From assembly GCF_016864375.1 (NCBI RefSeq), contig NZ_CP069354.1, forward strand, positions 1,612,001 to 1,676,000: 64,000 nucleotides of DNA, in the 5' to 3' direction. Shown piece by piece: positions 18,610-28,655 of this stretch. The notes under the pieces are model-generated. The model searched no databases. It was not told where the DNA came from and saw only the letters and a program-made list of their open reading frames with translations. This DNA comes from Microvirga sp. VF16. Its GTDB lineage: Bacteria > Pseudomonadota > Alphaproteobacteria > Rhizobiales > Beijerinckiaceae. The position numbers and the translations under genes are program-made. Every line of letters begins with the position of its first letter. Within the stretch, counting starts at the first letter, position 1.

Positions 18610-20610
18610 ATGGCACATCTTCCTGAACCGCAGGCTCCTGCCGAGCCTCGTGCGCAAGATCAGAGCACCATGACCCAGCATGTCTTCCCCGTTCCCACGG
18701 CCTTGAAATCGACCGCCCATGTGGATCTGCAGGCCTATCAGGATCTCTACCGGCTCTCTCTCGATGATCCGGACGGCTTCTGGCGCGAGCAGGCGCAGAT
18801 CCTGGACTGGGTGAAGCCCTTCACGACAGTGAAGAACACGCACTACTCGCCCGATGACGTGACCATCGAATGGTTCGCCGATGGGACGCTGAACGCCTCA
18901 TTCAATTGTCTCGACCGCCATGCCCGCGACCGCGGCGATGATGCTGCGATCCTGTGGGAGGGCGACACGCCCGGCGACACCCGGACGGTGACTTGGAAGG
19001 ATCTGCAGGAGCAGGTCTCCCGCCTCGCTAATGTCCTGAAGAAGCTCGGGGTCAAGAAGGGCGATTTCGTCAGCGTCTATCTGCCCGTCGTACCGGAGGC
19101 CATCGTTGCCATGCTGGCCTGTGCCCGGATCGGCGCGGTGCATTCGGTGGTCTTCAGCGGCTTCTCGGCGGAAGCGCTGGCAGGGCGGATCGAGGATTGC
19201 CGCTCGCGGGTGCTGATCACCGCCGATGAGGGCTTGCGGGCGGGCAAGCACGTGCCCCTCAAGAAGAATGCGGATGCAGCGCTGCAGAACCTGCCCTTCG
19301 TCGAGCATGTGCTCGTCGTGCGCCGCACCGGCCGGGATGTCCCCATGACGGCAGGCCGCGACCGCTGGTACGACGAAGCTCTGGCTGAAGTCTCTGCCGA
19401 GTGCGCCCCTGTCGAGGTCAGTGCCGAGGATCCGCTCTTCGTCCTCTATACTTCGGGTTCGACGGGCAAGCCGAAGGGCATGCTCCACACCACCGGCGGC
19501 TATCTCGTCCATGCGGCCGCGAGTTTCCGGGCGATGTTCGATTATCACCCGGGCGACATCCATTTCTGCACCGCGGATGTGGGCTGGGTGACGGCACATA
19601 CCTATTTGATCTACGGCCCGCTCGCGAACGGCGCCACCATCGTGCTGTTCGAGGGCGTGCCCACTTGGCCGGATGTCTCGCGCTGGTGGCAGATCATCGA
19701 AACCTACAAGGTCAACATCTTCTACACCGCGCCGACCGCCATCCGCTCGCTGATGCGCGAGGGCGAAGCACCGGTGCGCAAGCATGATCTGTCGTCGCTG
19801 CGCGTCATGGGCTCCGTGGGCGAGCCGATCAATCCGGAGGCTTGGCTCTGGTATCATGAGGTCGTCGGAGGAGGGCGCTGCCCGATCATCGACACCTATT
19901 GGCAGACGGAGACCGGCGCGGTTCTCCTGTGCCCGCTGCCCGGCGCCATGGATCTGAAGCCGGGCTCGGCGACGAAGCCGTTCTTCGGCGTGCGGCCTGC
20001 CTTGCTCAACAGCGACGGAACCGTTGTCGAGGGCGAGGGTAAAGGCAACCTGTGCTTCGCCGATTCATGGCCGGGACAGGCGCGCACCATTCTCGGCGAC
20101 CGCGAACGTTTCCTGAAAACCTATTTCAGCACGTTCCCCGGCTATTACTTCACTGGCGACGGCGCACGGCGCGATGCGGATGGTTATTACTGGATCACCG
20201 GCCGCCTTGACGACGTGATCAACGTTTCGGGCCACAGGCTCGGCACCGTCGAAGTCGAATCCGCTCTGGCGTCGCATCCGTCAGTGGCGGAGGCTGCTGT
20301 CGTCGGCATGCCTCATGAGATCAAGGGCCAGGGCATCTTCGCTTTCGTGACGCTGAAAGAGGGCGTTGCGGAAAGCGACGAACTTCGTCGCGATCTCGTC
20401 CAGGTCGTGCGTACCCGCATCGGTCCCATTGCGACACCGGACCGGATCGAGTGGGCACCGCAACTCCCCAAGAATCGTTCTGGAAAAATCCTGCGCCGGA
20501 TTCTCACGCGCATCGCTGCCGGCGACTACGAGAACCACGGCGATACATCGACGGTCGCCGATCCAACCGTCGTTGCGGAGATTGTCAGGCGGGTTCAGGT
20601 TGCGGCTTAG
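18610..20610 (+). CDS. acs: Acetyl-CoA synthetase
   Basis: AMP-forming acetate-CoA ligase of about 666 residues. The adenylate-forming P-loop is [12 protein letters not shown], the A5 motif [16 protein letters not shown], and the C-terminal catalytic Lys lies in [12 protein letters not shown], the site normally acetylated to silence the enzyme. It converts acetate, ATP and CoA to acetyl-CoA. ATG 18610 is chosen because GAGGGA precedes it; ATG 18670 (MTQHVFPVP) gives a length closer to E. coli Acs and is a real alternative. A 14-bp hairpin follows the stop. Confidence 0.95.
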   Translation: MAHLPEPQAPAEPRAQDQSTMTQHVFPVPTALKSTAHVDLQAYQDLYRLSLDDPDGFWREQAQILDWVKPFTTVKNTHYSPDDVTIEWFADGTLNASFNCLDRHARDRGDDAAILWEGDTPGDTRTVTWKDLQEQVSRLANVLKKLGVKKGDFVSVYLPVVPEAIVAMLACARIGAVHSVVFSGFSAEALAGRIEDCRSRVLITADEGLRAGKHVPLKKNADAALQNLPFVEHVLVVRRTGRDVPMTAGRDRWYDEALAEVSAECAPVEVSAEDPLFVLYTSGSTGKPKGMLHTTGGYLVHAAASFRAMFDYHPGDIHFCTADVGWVTAHTYLIYGPLANGATIVLFEGVPTWPDVSRWWQIIETYKVNIFYTAPTAIRSLMREGEAPVRKHDLSSLRVMGSVGEPINPEAWLWYHEVVGGGRCPIIDTYWQTETGAVLLCPLPGAMDLKPGSATKPFFGVRPALLNSDGTVVEGEGKGNLCFADSWPGQARTILGDRERFLKTYFSTFPGYYFTGDGARRDADGYYWITGRLDDVINVSGHRLGTVEVESALASHPSVAEAAVVGMPHEIKGQGIFAFVTLKEGVAESDELRRDLVQVVRTRIGPIATPDRIEWAPQLPKNRSGKILRRILTRIAAGDYENHGDTSTVADPTVVAEIVRRVQVAA

Positions 20611-20640
20611 AGATGATTCCATTTGCATGGAATCATCTCT
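20609..20640. terminator. 14-bp perfect hairpin between acs and serB
   Basis: The arms 20609-20622 and 20627-20640 (AGATGATTCCAT/ATGGAATCATCT plus two flanking pairs) are perfectly complementary around a TTGC tetraloop. The 5' arm begins inside the acs stop codon. A CTTCTTT tract follows on the plus strand. It sits between convergent genes and probably terminates both. Confidence 0.75.
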
Positions 20641-20647
20641 CTTCTTT

Positions 20648-20702
20648 GGTTCGCCGCATTTTTGACGGCGAACCGGGTCCACTTCGCCGAAAAATGCTCT
20701 AG
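20648..20702 (-). repeat. CTAGAGCAT-type intergenic palindromic repeat
   Basis: Read on the reverse strand, it starts CTAGAGCATTTTTCGGCGAA, continues AGTGGACCCGGTTCGCCG and ends TCAAAAATGC. GCATTTTT/AAAAATGC and GGCGAA/TTCGCC nest into one hairpin (20656-20697). A competing 9-bp stem GGTTCGCCG/CGGCGAACC spans 20648-20674. The CTA at 20699-20701 provides the serB stop codon. The core ACCGGGTCCACTT recurs at 57580. Confidence 0.75.
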
Positions 20703-21607
20703 GCGCTGACGATCTGCTCGGCCTTGTAGCCCTGCGCGTAGAGCAGCGCCGACAGATCCGCGTAGTCGATCCGCGCGTGGGCTGCAGCGGCAACCGCGGG
20801 CTTGGCGTGGAAGGCAATGCCGAGTCCGGCTTCGCCCAGCATTGCGAGATCGTTGGCGCCGTCGCCGACAGCCATGGTCTCATGGTGGCCTAAGCCGAAG
20901 CGGGCACGTAGCTCGATCAAGGTCGCGAGCTTCGCCTCGCGACCGAGGATCGGCTCCTCGACTGTGCCGGCGAGCTTCTCGCCATCCAGGATCAGGTGGT
21001 TGGAGCGGTGTTCGTTGAAGCCGATCTTGTCGCCGATCGGACCGGTGAACAGGGTGAACCCGCCCGAGACGAGGCAGGCATAGGCGCCGTCGGCACGCAT
21101 GGTCTGGACGAGGGCGCGGCCGCCGGGGGTTAGCGTGATGTGCTTCTCGATGATCTCGTCGACCACGTTGACCGGCAGGTTTTTCAACAGCGCCACGCGC
21201 TCGCGCAGGGCGGGCTCGAAGGCGATCTCGCCGCGCATGGCCCGTTCGGTAATCTCGGAGACTTCCTTTTTCAGTCCGACGTAGTCGGCGAGTTCGTCGA
21301 TGCATTCCTGGCCGATCATGGTGGAATCCATATCCGCCAGGAACAGGCGCTTGCGGCGGGTGCCTAGGGGCTGCACCACGATGTCGATGGGCTGGCCGTC
21401 CAAGGCTTGGCGCAGAGTGTCTTCGACGGCTTTCGCCTCGGCCGGGAGCGGGACGATGAGATCCGCTGCGATTCCCCTTGCCAGGATGGAGCATTCCGTC
21501 TCTTGTCCGAGCGATGCTGCCGCCCGCGCCACGACCTCGTCCGTGACAACCGGTTGAGACGGGTTGGCGATGAGGGTCGCAACGAGGGAATTTTGGGAAG
21601 ACGCCAT
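20699..21607 (-). CDS. serB: Phosphoserine phosphatase
   Basis: SerB, 302 residues, catalysing the last step of serine synthesis (O-phosphoserine to serine). The HAD motifs are [20 protein letters not shown] (nucleophile Asp), [13 protein letters not shown] (motif II Ser) and [20 protein letters not shown] (motif III/IV), with an ACT-like N-terminal region. The stop codon is borrowed from the CTAGAG end of an intergenic repeat. It is head-to-head with miaA with almost no space between the starts. Confidence 0.95.
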   Translation of the reverse strand: MASSQNSLVATLIANPSQPVVTDEVVARAAASLGQETECSILARGIAADLIVPLPAEAKAVEDTLRQALDGQPIDIVVQPLGTRRKRLFLADMDSTMIGQECIDELADYVGLKKEVSEITERAMRGEIAFEPALRERVALLKNLPVNVVDEIIEKHITLTPGGRALVQTMRADGAYACLVSGGFTLFTGPIGDKIGFNEHRSNHLILDGEKLAGTVEEPILGREAKLATLIELRARFGLGHHETMAVGDGANDLAMLGEAGLGIAFHAKPAVAAAAHARIDYADLSALLYAQGYKAEQIVSA

Positions 21608-21621
21608 TGGGGAACCTGGCT

Positions 21622-22554
21622 GTGAGTGGATTGAAGATCGGCGCGGTTCTCATCGCAGGGCCGACCGCATCAGGCAAGTCCGCATTGGGCATCAAACTGG
21701 CTCAAGGACTCGATGGCGTCGTGATCAATGCCGATTCCATGCAGGTTTACCGGGACCTGCGGGTCATTACTGCCCGGCCGACGCTCAAGGAGGAGGCAGA
21801 AGCTCCCCACCGGCTCTACGGCCATGTGGATGCCGCGGTGAACTTTTCCGTCGGGCGTTATGTAACCGACGCCCTCCAGGTCCTGCGTGAGGTCCAGGGA
21901 CGAAAGCTCCCGATCTTCGTCGGCGGGACCGGGCTCTACTTCAAGGCTCTGACGGAGGGCCTGTCCGACATGCCGCCCGTCCCCGACGAGGTGCGCGAGC
22001 AGGTGCGCCGGGAGAGCGAGTGCCTGGAAACGCCCGAGCTCCACCGCCACCTGTCCGAGCGTGATCCCGAAACAGCCCGGACCTTGCGTCCCTCCGACCG
22101 CCTGCGCGTCCAGCGGGCTCTTGAGATCTTCGCCGCAACCGGCCAGCCACTCGTCTCCTTCCACGGAGCCCGCCAGCCGGGGCCGTTTGCCGCCGTTCCC
22201 GTCGTCAAGCTCTTCCTCGCCCCGGACCGGGACGAATTGCGCCGACGGATTGACCGGCGCTTCCTTGCCATGATGGACCAGGGGGCTCTCGATGAGGTGC
22301 GCGCCTTAAGCGAACGAAACCTCGATCCCATGCTCCCGGCCATGCGGGCCCACGGTGTCCCCGGACTTCTGGCCTATCTGTGCGGCGAGATTTCGCTCGA
22401 TGAAGCCATCGCCAAAGGTCAGGGTGATACGCGCCGTTATGCCAAGCGCCAGTTCACCTGGTTTCGCCACCAATTGCCCGATTGGCAATGGGTCGAGCCC
22501 GAGAAGGGGTTCGAGGCCGTGATGGCTCAGCTCAATGCCCCGGCGCGCCCGTGA
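21622..22554 (+). CDS. miaA: tRNA dimethylallyltransferase
   Basis: MiaA, about 310 residues, adding the dimethylallyl group to A37 of tRNAs reading codons that start with U. The P-loop is [13 protein letters not shown], followed by [19 protein letters not shown]; further motifs are [11 protein letters not shown] and [14 protein letters not shown]. There is no upstream ATG; GTG 21622 has GGGGAA at a suitable distance, while TTG 21607 would overlap the serB start codon. Its 3' end overlaps the DUF155 gene by 23 bp tail-to-tail. Confidence 0.94.
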   Translation: MSGLKIGAVLIAGPTASGKSALGIKLAQGLDGVVINADSMQVYRDLRVITARPTLKEEAEAPHRLYGHVDAAVNFSVGRYVTDALQVLREVQGRKLPIFVGGTGLYFKALTEGLSDMPPVPDEVREQVRRESECLETPELHRHLSERDPETARTLRPSDRLRVQRALEIFAATGQPLVSFHGARQPGPFAAVPVVKLFLAPDRDELRRRIDRRFLAMMDQGALDEVRALSERNLDPMLPAMRAHGVPGLLAYLCGEISLDEAIAKGQGDTRRYAKRQFTWFRHQLPDWQWVEPEKGFEAVMAQLNAPARP

Positions 22555-23371
22555 ACATCTGGTAGAAGGTGATGAAGATCTCGAACACGATCAGGAGGAC
22601 GATGATCAGTTCGAGGCGCAAGGATCGTTCGGTGTCGATGATGTCGGTGAGGGCCTGGGCCGTGTCGCCGAGCACTTCGAGCTTGCGGTGGAGTGCCGTG
22701 GCGCGCTCCTTCAACTCGTATTCGTCCTCCAGGCGGGCATAGAGGCGCTCGAGGTCCGGGCGGTCCCATAGGACATCCGGCTTTTCCTCGACAGCGACGC
22801 CGCCCGACATGCGCTGCCGGACCAGAAGGGCTTGGCCGACCTGCTTGAGGATCCTGCGGCGGTCCCGGGGGCGCCGGCCCTTTTCGGCGAGGTGCCGGAC
22901 CGATGGTTCCACCAGTTCGAAGGCGGCGGCGGCCTCCCGCTCGTCGCGGGCGAGGGTTGCGCTCTTGGATAAGGCGTCTGCGATGACGATCAGGCGCTCG
23001 GTGGAGAGCTGCTTGATATAGATCGGCCCTCCCGGCGGGATCTGGTCGTCCCGATCCGGCGAAATCTCGATGATCGCCGTTTCCTCCTCGTGGCGGGCGA
23101 ACTCGCCCCGGATGCGCTGGCGCACGCTGCGGATGACCTCGTCCTCTTCCAGCGGTGTGAGGCCGACGAGAACGGCGACGCCGTATCGGAAGAGGGCGAC
23201 GAAACCATCCTGACCGGCCCGGAAGGCAAGAGGGGTGGTGGAAAGCACGTCGCTGCGCTCCAGCCCCGCCACATCGAGGCGGTCGCCCAGGAGGAGGGCA
23301 CGGGCCGTGAGGCGCAGGTTCTGTATGGGCGCTCCGGTCGAGGAGGTGGTCTCGGTCATCGTCATGGTCAT
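22532..23371 (-). CDS. RMD1/DUF155 family membrane protein
   Basis: A 279-residue DUF155 (RMD1/YagE-like) protein. Features are [22 protein letters not shown] in the N-terminal half, an Arg-rich centre, [20 protein letters not shown] and a single C-terminal membrane helix. The family occurs in bacteria and mitochondria; the bacterial function is unknown. It is divergent from ilvB and convergent, overlapping, with miaA. Confidence 0.83.
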   Translation of the reverse strand: MTMTMTETTSSTGAPIQNLRLTARALLLGDRLDVAGLERSDVLSTTPLAFRAGQDGFVALFRYGVAVLVGLTPLEEDEVIRSVRQRIRGEFARHEEETAIIEISPDRDDQIPPGGPIYIKQLSTERLIVIADALSKSATLARDEREAAAAFELVEPSVRHLAEKGRRPRDRRRILKQVGQALLVRQRMSGGVAVEEKPDVLWDRPDLERLYARLEDEYELKERATALHRKLEVLGDTAQALTDIIDTERSLRLELIIVLLIVFEIFITFYQMFTGAPGH

Positions 23372-23491
23372 ACAACTAAAATAGGGGGCATAAGGTAGAA
23401 GCTAAGCAGGATTGAGCCAAGTCGCCCCCGCTTGACCGAATGAAACGGATCGTTTAGCGTCGGCGCAACTTTTGAACCGAGAGCTGCCCCC

Positions 23492-23542
23492 ATGCGCAAG
23501 CTTATTCTCGTAGTACGAGCGCCATCGACGGAGCGGGATTGA
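23492..23542 (+). CDS. ilvB leader peptide (Leu/Ile/Val-rich)
   Basis: A 16-codon reading frame, MRKLILVVRAPSTERD, with the consecutive codons CTT ATT CTC GTA GTA coding Leu-Ile-Leu-Val-Val: exactly the three end products of the pathway that IlvB begins. CGAGAG lies upstream as a modest ribosome site. It ends inside the RNA structure described in the next entry. Too short for ordinary gene calling, but its content and position are those of a classic attenuation leader. Confidence 0.85.
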   Translation: MRKLILVVRAPSTERD

Positions 23543-23590
23543 CCCGCAGGTCCGGCGATGGCGCACAGGCCCCCTCAGGGGCCTTTTTTA
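23519..23590 (+). promoter_or_regulatory. Transcription attenuator upstream of ilvB
   Basis: A 9-bp stem GCGCCATCG (23519-23527)/CGATGGCGC (23556-23564), with an inner GCGGG/CCCGC hairpin, precedes a strong terminator AGGCCCC (23567-23573)/GGGGCCT (23578-23584) and a T run to 23589. If a ribosome stalls on the Leu/Ile/Val codons it would block the first arm; 23548-23553 (AGGTCC) could then pair with 23579-23584 and break the terminator. That alternative pairing is inference from base complementarity. Confidence 0.82.
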
Positions 23591-23640
23591 TTGCCTAAAT
23601 TCCAAGACAGTGATGCGAAAGACCCCAGGGAGCGAGTGAG

Positions 23641-25413
23641 ATGAGCGAGACGATGACCGGAGCCGAAATGGTGATCCGAGCCCTGCAGGACCAGGGAGTC
23701 GAACATATCTTCGGTTATCCGGGCGGCGCGGTGCTTCCGATCTACGATGCGCTTTTCCACCAGGACAAGGTTCGCCATGTTCTCGTCCGCCACGAGCAGG
23801 GAGCTGTGCATGCGGCAGAAGGCTATGCCCGCTCCTCCGGCAAGCCGGGCGTCGTTCTGGTGACCTCCGGTCCCGGCGCGACCAACGCGATTACGGGGCT
23901 TGCCGATGCGATGATGGATTCGATCCCGCTGGTCTGCATCACCGGCCAGGTCCCGACCCACCTCATCGGCTCCGACGCCTTCCAGGAATGCGATACGGTC
24001 GGCATCACGCGCCACTGCACGAAGCACAATTACCTCGTCAAATCGATCGAGGATCTGCCGCGCGTCCTGCATGAAGCCTTCTACGTGGCGCAGAACGGCC
24101 GTCCGGGTCCGGTCGTCGTCGATCTGCCGAAGGATATTCAGTTCAAGACCGGTTCCTATGCACGGCCCTTGAGCAACCAGCACAAGACCTATCGCCCGAC
24201 CGTCAAAGGCGACCTGGATCACATCCGTGCCGCCGTCGAGCTGATGGCCAATGCCAAGCGTCCGGTGTTCTATACCGGCGGCGGCGTGGTGAATTCGGGC
24301 CCACATGCCGCGACGCTGTTGCGCGAACTCGTGCGGCTCACGGGCTTTCCCATCACCTCGACCCTGATGGGCCTTGGCGCCTATCCGGCCTCCGACAAGC
24401 AGTGGCTCGGCATGCTCGGCATGCACGGCACCTACGAGGCCAATCTGGCGATGCATGAATGCGACGTGATGATCAATATCGGCGCACGCTTCGATGATCG
24501 CATCACGGGGCGTCTCGATGCTTTCTCGCCGTTCTCCAAGCGCATCCACGTGGACATCGATCCGTCCTCCATCAACAAGACCGTGAAGGTGGATATCCCG
24601 ATCGTCGGCGATTGCGCGCATGTGCTGGAAGACATGCTGCGCCTGTGGCGGCAGAACGCTCACCAACCGGATAAGGCGGCTGTCACGGATTGGTGGACCA
24701 AGATCGAAGGCTGGCGTGCACGTAATTGCCTGGCCTTCCGCAACTCTACCGAGACCATCAAGCCGCAATACGCGATCCAGCGTCTCTATGAACTGACCAA
24801 GGATCGCGATGTCTATGTCACCACGGAAGTGGGGCAGCACCAGATGTGGGCGGCCCAGTACTTCAAGTTCGAGGAGCCGAATCGCTGGATGACCTCGGGC
24901 GGCCACGGCACGATGGGCTACGGCCTGCCCGCTGCCGTTGGCGCGCAGCTGGCACATCCCGCTGCGCTCGTGATCGACATCGCGGGCGAAGCCTCGATCC
25001 AGATGATGCTGCAGGAAATGTCGACCGCTTTGCAGTACAATCTGCCGCTCAAGGTCTTCATCCTCAACAACGAATATATGGGCATGGTGCGCCAGTGGCA
25101 GGAGCTGCTGCATGGTGGACGCTACTCGCACAGCTATTCCGAGTCTCTGCCCGATTTCGTGAAGCTCGCCGAGGCCTATGGCGGCGTCGGCATCCGCTGC
25201 GAGAAGCCCGGTGAACTCGACGCGAAGATCCTCGAGATGATCAACGTGAACCGCCCGGTCATCTTCGACTGCATCGTCGACAAGACCGAGAACTGCTTCC
25301 CGATGATTCCGTCGGGCAAGGCGCATAACGAGATGCTGCTCAACGACTATCTCGGCGAGACCGGAGCCGATATCGGCTCCGTGATCGACGAGAAGGGCAA
25401 GATGCTGGTTTGA
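23641..25413 (+). CDS. ilvB: Acetolactate synthase, large (catalytic) subunit
   Basis: AHAS catalytic subunit, 590 residues; ThDP-, FAD- and Mg-dependent, forming acetolactate or acetohydroxybutyrate as the first common step of Val/Leu/Ile synthesis. The catalytic Glu lies in VRHEQGAVHAAEGYARSSGK; GDAMMDSIPL-type helix and LTRHC-like region are present; the ThDP motif is IDIAGEASIQMMLQEMSTA ending in ILNNEYMGMVRQWQE. It lies behind an attenuator. A glutathione S-transferase gene separates it from ilvN. Confidence 0.96.
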   Translation: MSETMTGAEMVIRALQDQGVEHIFGYPGGAVLPIYDALFHQDKVRHVLVRHEQGAVHAAEGYARSSGKPGVVLVTSGPGATNAITGLADAMMDSIPLVCITGQVPTHLIGSDAFQECDTVGITRHCTKHNYLVKSIEDLPRVLHEAFYVAQNGRPGPVVVDLPKDIQFKTGSYARPLSNQHKTYRPTVKGDLDHIRAAVELMANAKRPVFYTGGGVVNSGPHAATLLRELVRLTGFPITSTLMGLGAYPASDKQWLGMLGMHGTYEANLAMHECDVMINIGARFDDRITGRLDAFSPFSKRIHVDIDPSSINKTVKVDIPIVGDCAHVLEDMLRLWRQNAHQPDKAAVTDWWTKIEGWRARNCLAFRNSTETIKPQYAIQRLYELTKDRDVYVTTEVGQHQMWAAQYFKFEEPNRWMTSGGHGTMGYGLPAAVGAQLAHPAALVIDIAGEASIQMMLQEMSTALQYNLPLKVFILNNEYMGMVRQWQELLHGGRYSHSYSESLPDFVKLAEAYGGVGIRCEKPGELDAKILEMINVNRPVIFDCIVDKTENCFPMIPSGKAHNEMLLNDYLGETGADIGSVIDEKGKMLV

Positions 25414-25427
25414 TGAGGATTTGAGAT

Positions 25428-26108
25428 ATGCCAACCCTCGTCATTGCCAATAAGTGCTATTCGTCCTGGTCTATGCGTCCCTGGCTGCTGATGAAGCAGC
25501 TCGGGATCGCGTTCGACGAGATCACCATTCCGCTCGACCTACCTGACACGAAGGTGAAGGTGCTCAAGCATTCGCCGGCCGGCAAGGTGCCGGTCCTGAT
25601 CGATGGCGATGTGACCGTGTGGGAGTCTATCGCCATTATGGAATATGTCGGCGAGGCCTATGGTGCTCCCGTTTGGCCCGAGGATCGCAGGGCCCGTGCC
25701 ATGGCACGCTCGATTGCGGCAGAAATGCATGCTGGGTTCACAGGCTTGCGCTCTGCATGCCCGATGAATCTCGGCAAGAGGTACGCGCAGAAGGATCGCG
25801 GCGAAGCCGTTGCCCGCGATGTCGCCCGCTTCAGCGAGGTCGTGCGCCAGGCGCGCGAGCGCTTCGGTGCTGGCGGGCCGTTTCTTTTCGGCACCTTTTC
25901 GGCCACCGATGCCATGTATGCGCCGCTCGTAACGCGTCTTGAGACCTATTCCATCGCGCTCGATGCCACCACCCGCGCTTATATGGATGCGATCCTCTCG
26001 TTGCCCGCTTTCCAGGAATGGCGCTCCGCCGCCTTGAAGGAAGAATGGATCGTCGACGCCGACGAGGTTGATGAGGACGCCATCGAAAATTATCGCAAAG
26101 CGGCTTGA
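25428..26108 (+). CDS. Glutathione S-transferase family protein
   Basis: A 226-residue GST. The thioredoxin-like N-domain has NKCYSSWSMRPWLLMKQLGI (catalytic Ser/Tyr region), KHSPAGKVPVLIDG with the conserved cis-Pro, and VWESIAIMEYVGE for the glutathione gamma-glutamyl site; the all-helical domain follows with FLFGTFSATDAMYAPL. It lies 14 bp after ilvB and 28 bp before ilvN, so it is probably co-transcribed with them. A link to acetolactate synthesis is not known to me; it may act in detoxification or maleylacetoacetate-type isomerisation. Confidence 0.87.
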   Translation: MPTLVIANKCYSSWSMRPWLLMKQLGIAFDEITIPLDLPDTKVKVLKHSPAGKVPVLIDGDVTVWESIAIMEYVGEAYGAPVWPEDRRARAMARSIAAEMHAGFTGLRSACPMNLGKRYAQKDRGEAVARDVARFSEVVRQARERFGAGGPFLFGTFSATDAMYAPLVTRLETYSIALDATTRAYMDAILSLPAFQEWRSAALKEEWIVDADEVDEDAIENYRKAA

Positions 26109-26136
26109 GAATTTAGAAAAATCGGGAAACCAGACC

Positions 26137-26682
26137 ATGCTTCAGATGAAAACCCATTATCCCGATGCGACCCGCGTCGAGCCTGCACATCGACACACGC
26201 TCGCCATCGTCGTCGATAACGAGCCGGGCGTCCTTGCGCGCATCGCCGGTCTGTTCTCAGGACGCGGCTACAACATCGAGAGCCTGACCGTCACCGAGAC
26301 GGAGCACGAGGCGCATATCTCACGCATCACCATCGTGACGACGGGCACCGACAGCATCATCCAGCAGATCAAGAGCCAGTTGGAGCGCCTCGTGCCCGTG
26401 CACCGTGTCGTGGATCTCACACTCACCGGCGAAGCCGTCGAGCGCGAACTCTGCCTCGTGAAGGTGGTGGGCAAGGGCGATCACCGGGTGGAGGCGATGC
26501 GTCTCGCCTCGGCCTTCGGTGCCCGCACGATGGACGCGACGCTGACCTCCTTCGTCTACGAGTTGACCGGCACGACGGACGAGGTCGAGCGCTTCATCAA
26601 GCTGATGACAGCAGTCGGCCTCGTGGAGGTTTCCCGCACCGGCGTCGCAGCCATGGCGCGTGGCGCGGAAGGGATCATGTAA
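26137..26682 (+). CDS. ilvN: Acetolactate synthase, small (regulatory) subunit
   Basis: The 181-residue regulatory subunit of AHAS, which raises activity and confers valine feedback inhibition. The N-terminal ACT domain is clear: HTLAIVVDNEPGVLARIAGL, FSGRGYNIESLTV; the C-terminal half has ELCLVKVVG and a second ACT-like region. ATG 26137 (MLQMKTHYPD) is preferred; the frame extends back into the GST gene, and ATG 26146 is possible. It converges with the DUF924 gene, 3 bp apart. Confidence 0.95.
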   Translation: MLQMKTHYPDATRVEPAHRHTLAIVVDNEPGVLARIAGLFSGRGYNIESLTVTETEHEAHISRITIVTTGTDSIIQQIKSQLERLVPVHRVVDLTLTGEAVERELCLVKVVGKGDHRVEAMRLASAFGARTMDATLTSFVYELTGTTDEVERFIKLMTAVGLVEVSRTGVAAMARGAEGIM

Positions 26683-26685
26683 GGG

Positions 26686-27231
26686 TTAGCCCCTGAAGTC
26701 GTTCTCCTTCAGGAACGCTTCCTCCTCCGTCGTCGTCTCACGGCCGAGGATGGTGTTGCGGTGAGGGAAGCGGCCGAAGCGGGCGATGATCTCGTGATGG
26801 TGGCGTGCCCACTTGGAAGAGTCCTCGCCGAGGGCTTCGTTCAGGGTCACCGAGCGCTCTTGGTCCGCCAAGGACTCGGAGTGCATGAAGGGCAGGTAGA
26901 AGAAGCGGCGGAAATCGGGTTCCACCTGTCTGTCGAAGCCGCGCTCGATAGCGCGGTCTGCGGCCATCAGGGCGACCGGGTCGGTTTTGTAGGTTTCGCG
27001 TTGCCCCCGGAACATGTTCCGGGGGAACTGGTCGAGGAGGAGGATGACAGCGAGCGCACCTTCCGGGATGAGTTCCCACTCGTTGAGATCGCCCCGCGCG
27101 GCGGCCTCATAGGTGGGCATGAAACGGTCGCGGCAGATCTGGTCGAAGGTTTCGTCCTTCGAGAACCACTTCTCCGGTCCGGCCTTGCGCCAGAACGTGA
27201 CAACTTCGTCGGGAGTGGCAAGGCGCTGCAT
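26686..27231 (-). CDS. DUF924 family protein
   Basis: A 181-residue DUF924 protein: VVTFWRKAGPEKWFSKDETF, LAVILLLDQFPRNMFRG and FFYLPFMHSESLADQE are characteristic. It is probably an all-helical, TPR-like cytoplasmic protein; the biochemical function is unknown. It stands between ilvN and the ilvC leader on the opposite strand. Confidence 0.87.
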   Translation of the reverse strand: MQRLATPDEVVTFWRKAGPEKWFSKDETFDQICRDRFMPTYEAAARGDLNEWELIPEGALAVILLLDQFPRNMFRGQRETYKTDPVALMAADRAIERGFDRQVEPDFRRFFYLPFMHSESLADQERSVTLNEALGEDSSKWARHHHEIIARFGRFPHRNTILGRETTTEEEAFLKENDFRG

Positions 27232-27270
27232 GCGGCGTCATCCTTCACGGTGGAGAATCGAGACGTCAAT

Positions 27271-28531
<1,261 letters not shown>

Positions 28532-28615
28532 GCCATTTTCGGCCGGCGCGGCCGGTCCGTGCCGTCCGCTTGAAGCCAAGCCGAATGCCGATTTGTCAGT
28601 TTGGCTCAACAGCGC

Positions 28616-28650
28616 TAGAGCATCGAAGGGATCCCTTCGATGCTCTTTTG
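28616..28650 (+). terminator. 30-bp perfect palindrome after ilvC (repeat-derived)
   Basis: AGAGCATCGAAGGGATCCCT is the start of a perfect 30-bp palindrome (28617-28646) ending GATGCTCT and followed by TTT. It serves as an ilvC terminator and begins with the same CTAGAGCATCG as the repeat at 57494, so it appears to be a repeat copy used as terminator. The next gene starts only about 10 bp later. Confidence 0.85.
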
Positions 28651-28655
28651 TTGCG

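Noticed and set aside
23432..23458. Promoter before the ilvB leader
   Set aside because: TTGACC at 23432 is a fair -35, but the matching -10 region (TTTAGC) is poor; position of the transcription start cannot be fixed.
23575..25434. 619-residue open frame antisense to ilvB
   Set aside because: It mirrors the strongly supported AHAS gene codon for codon, has no domain motif and no ribosome site; a GC-rich shadow.
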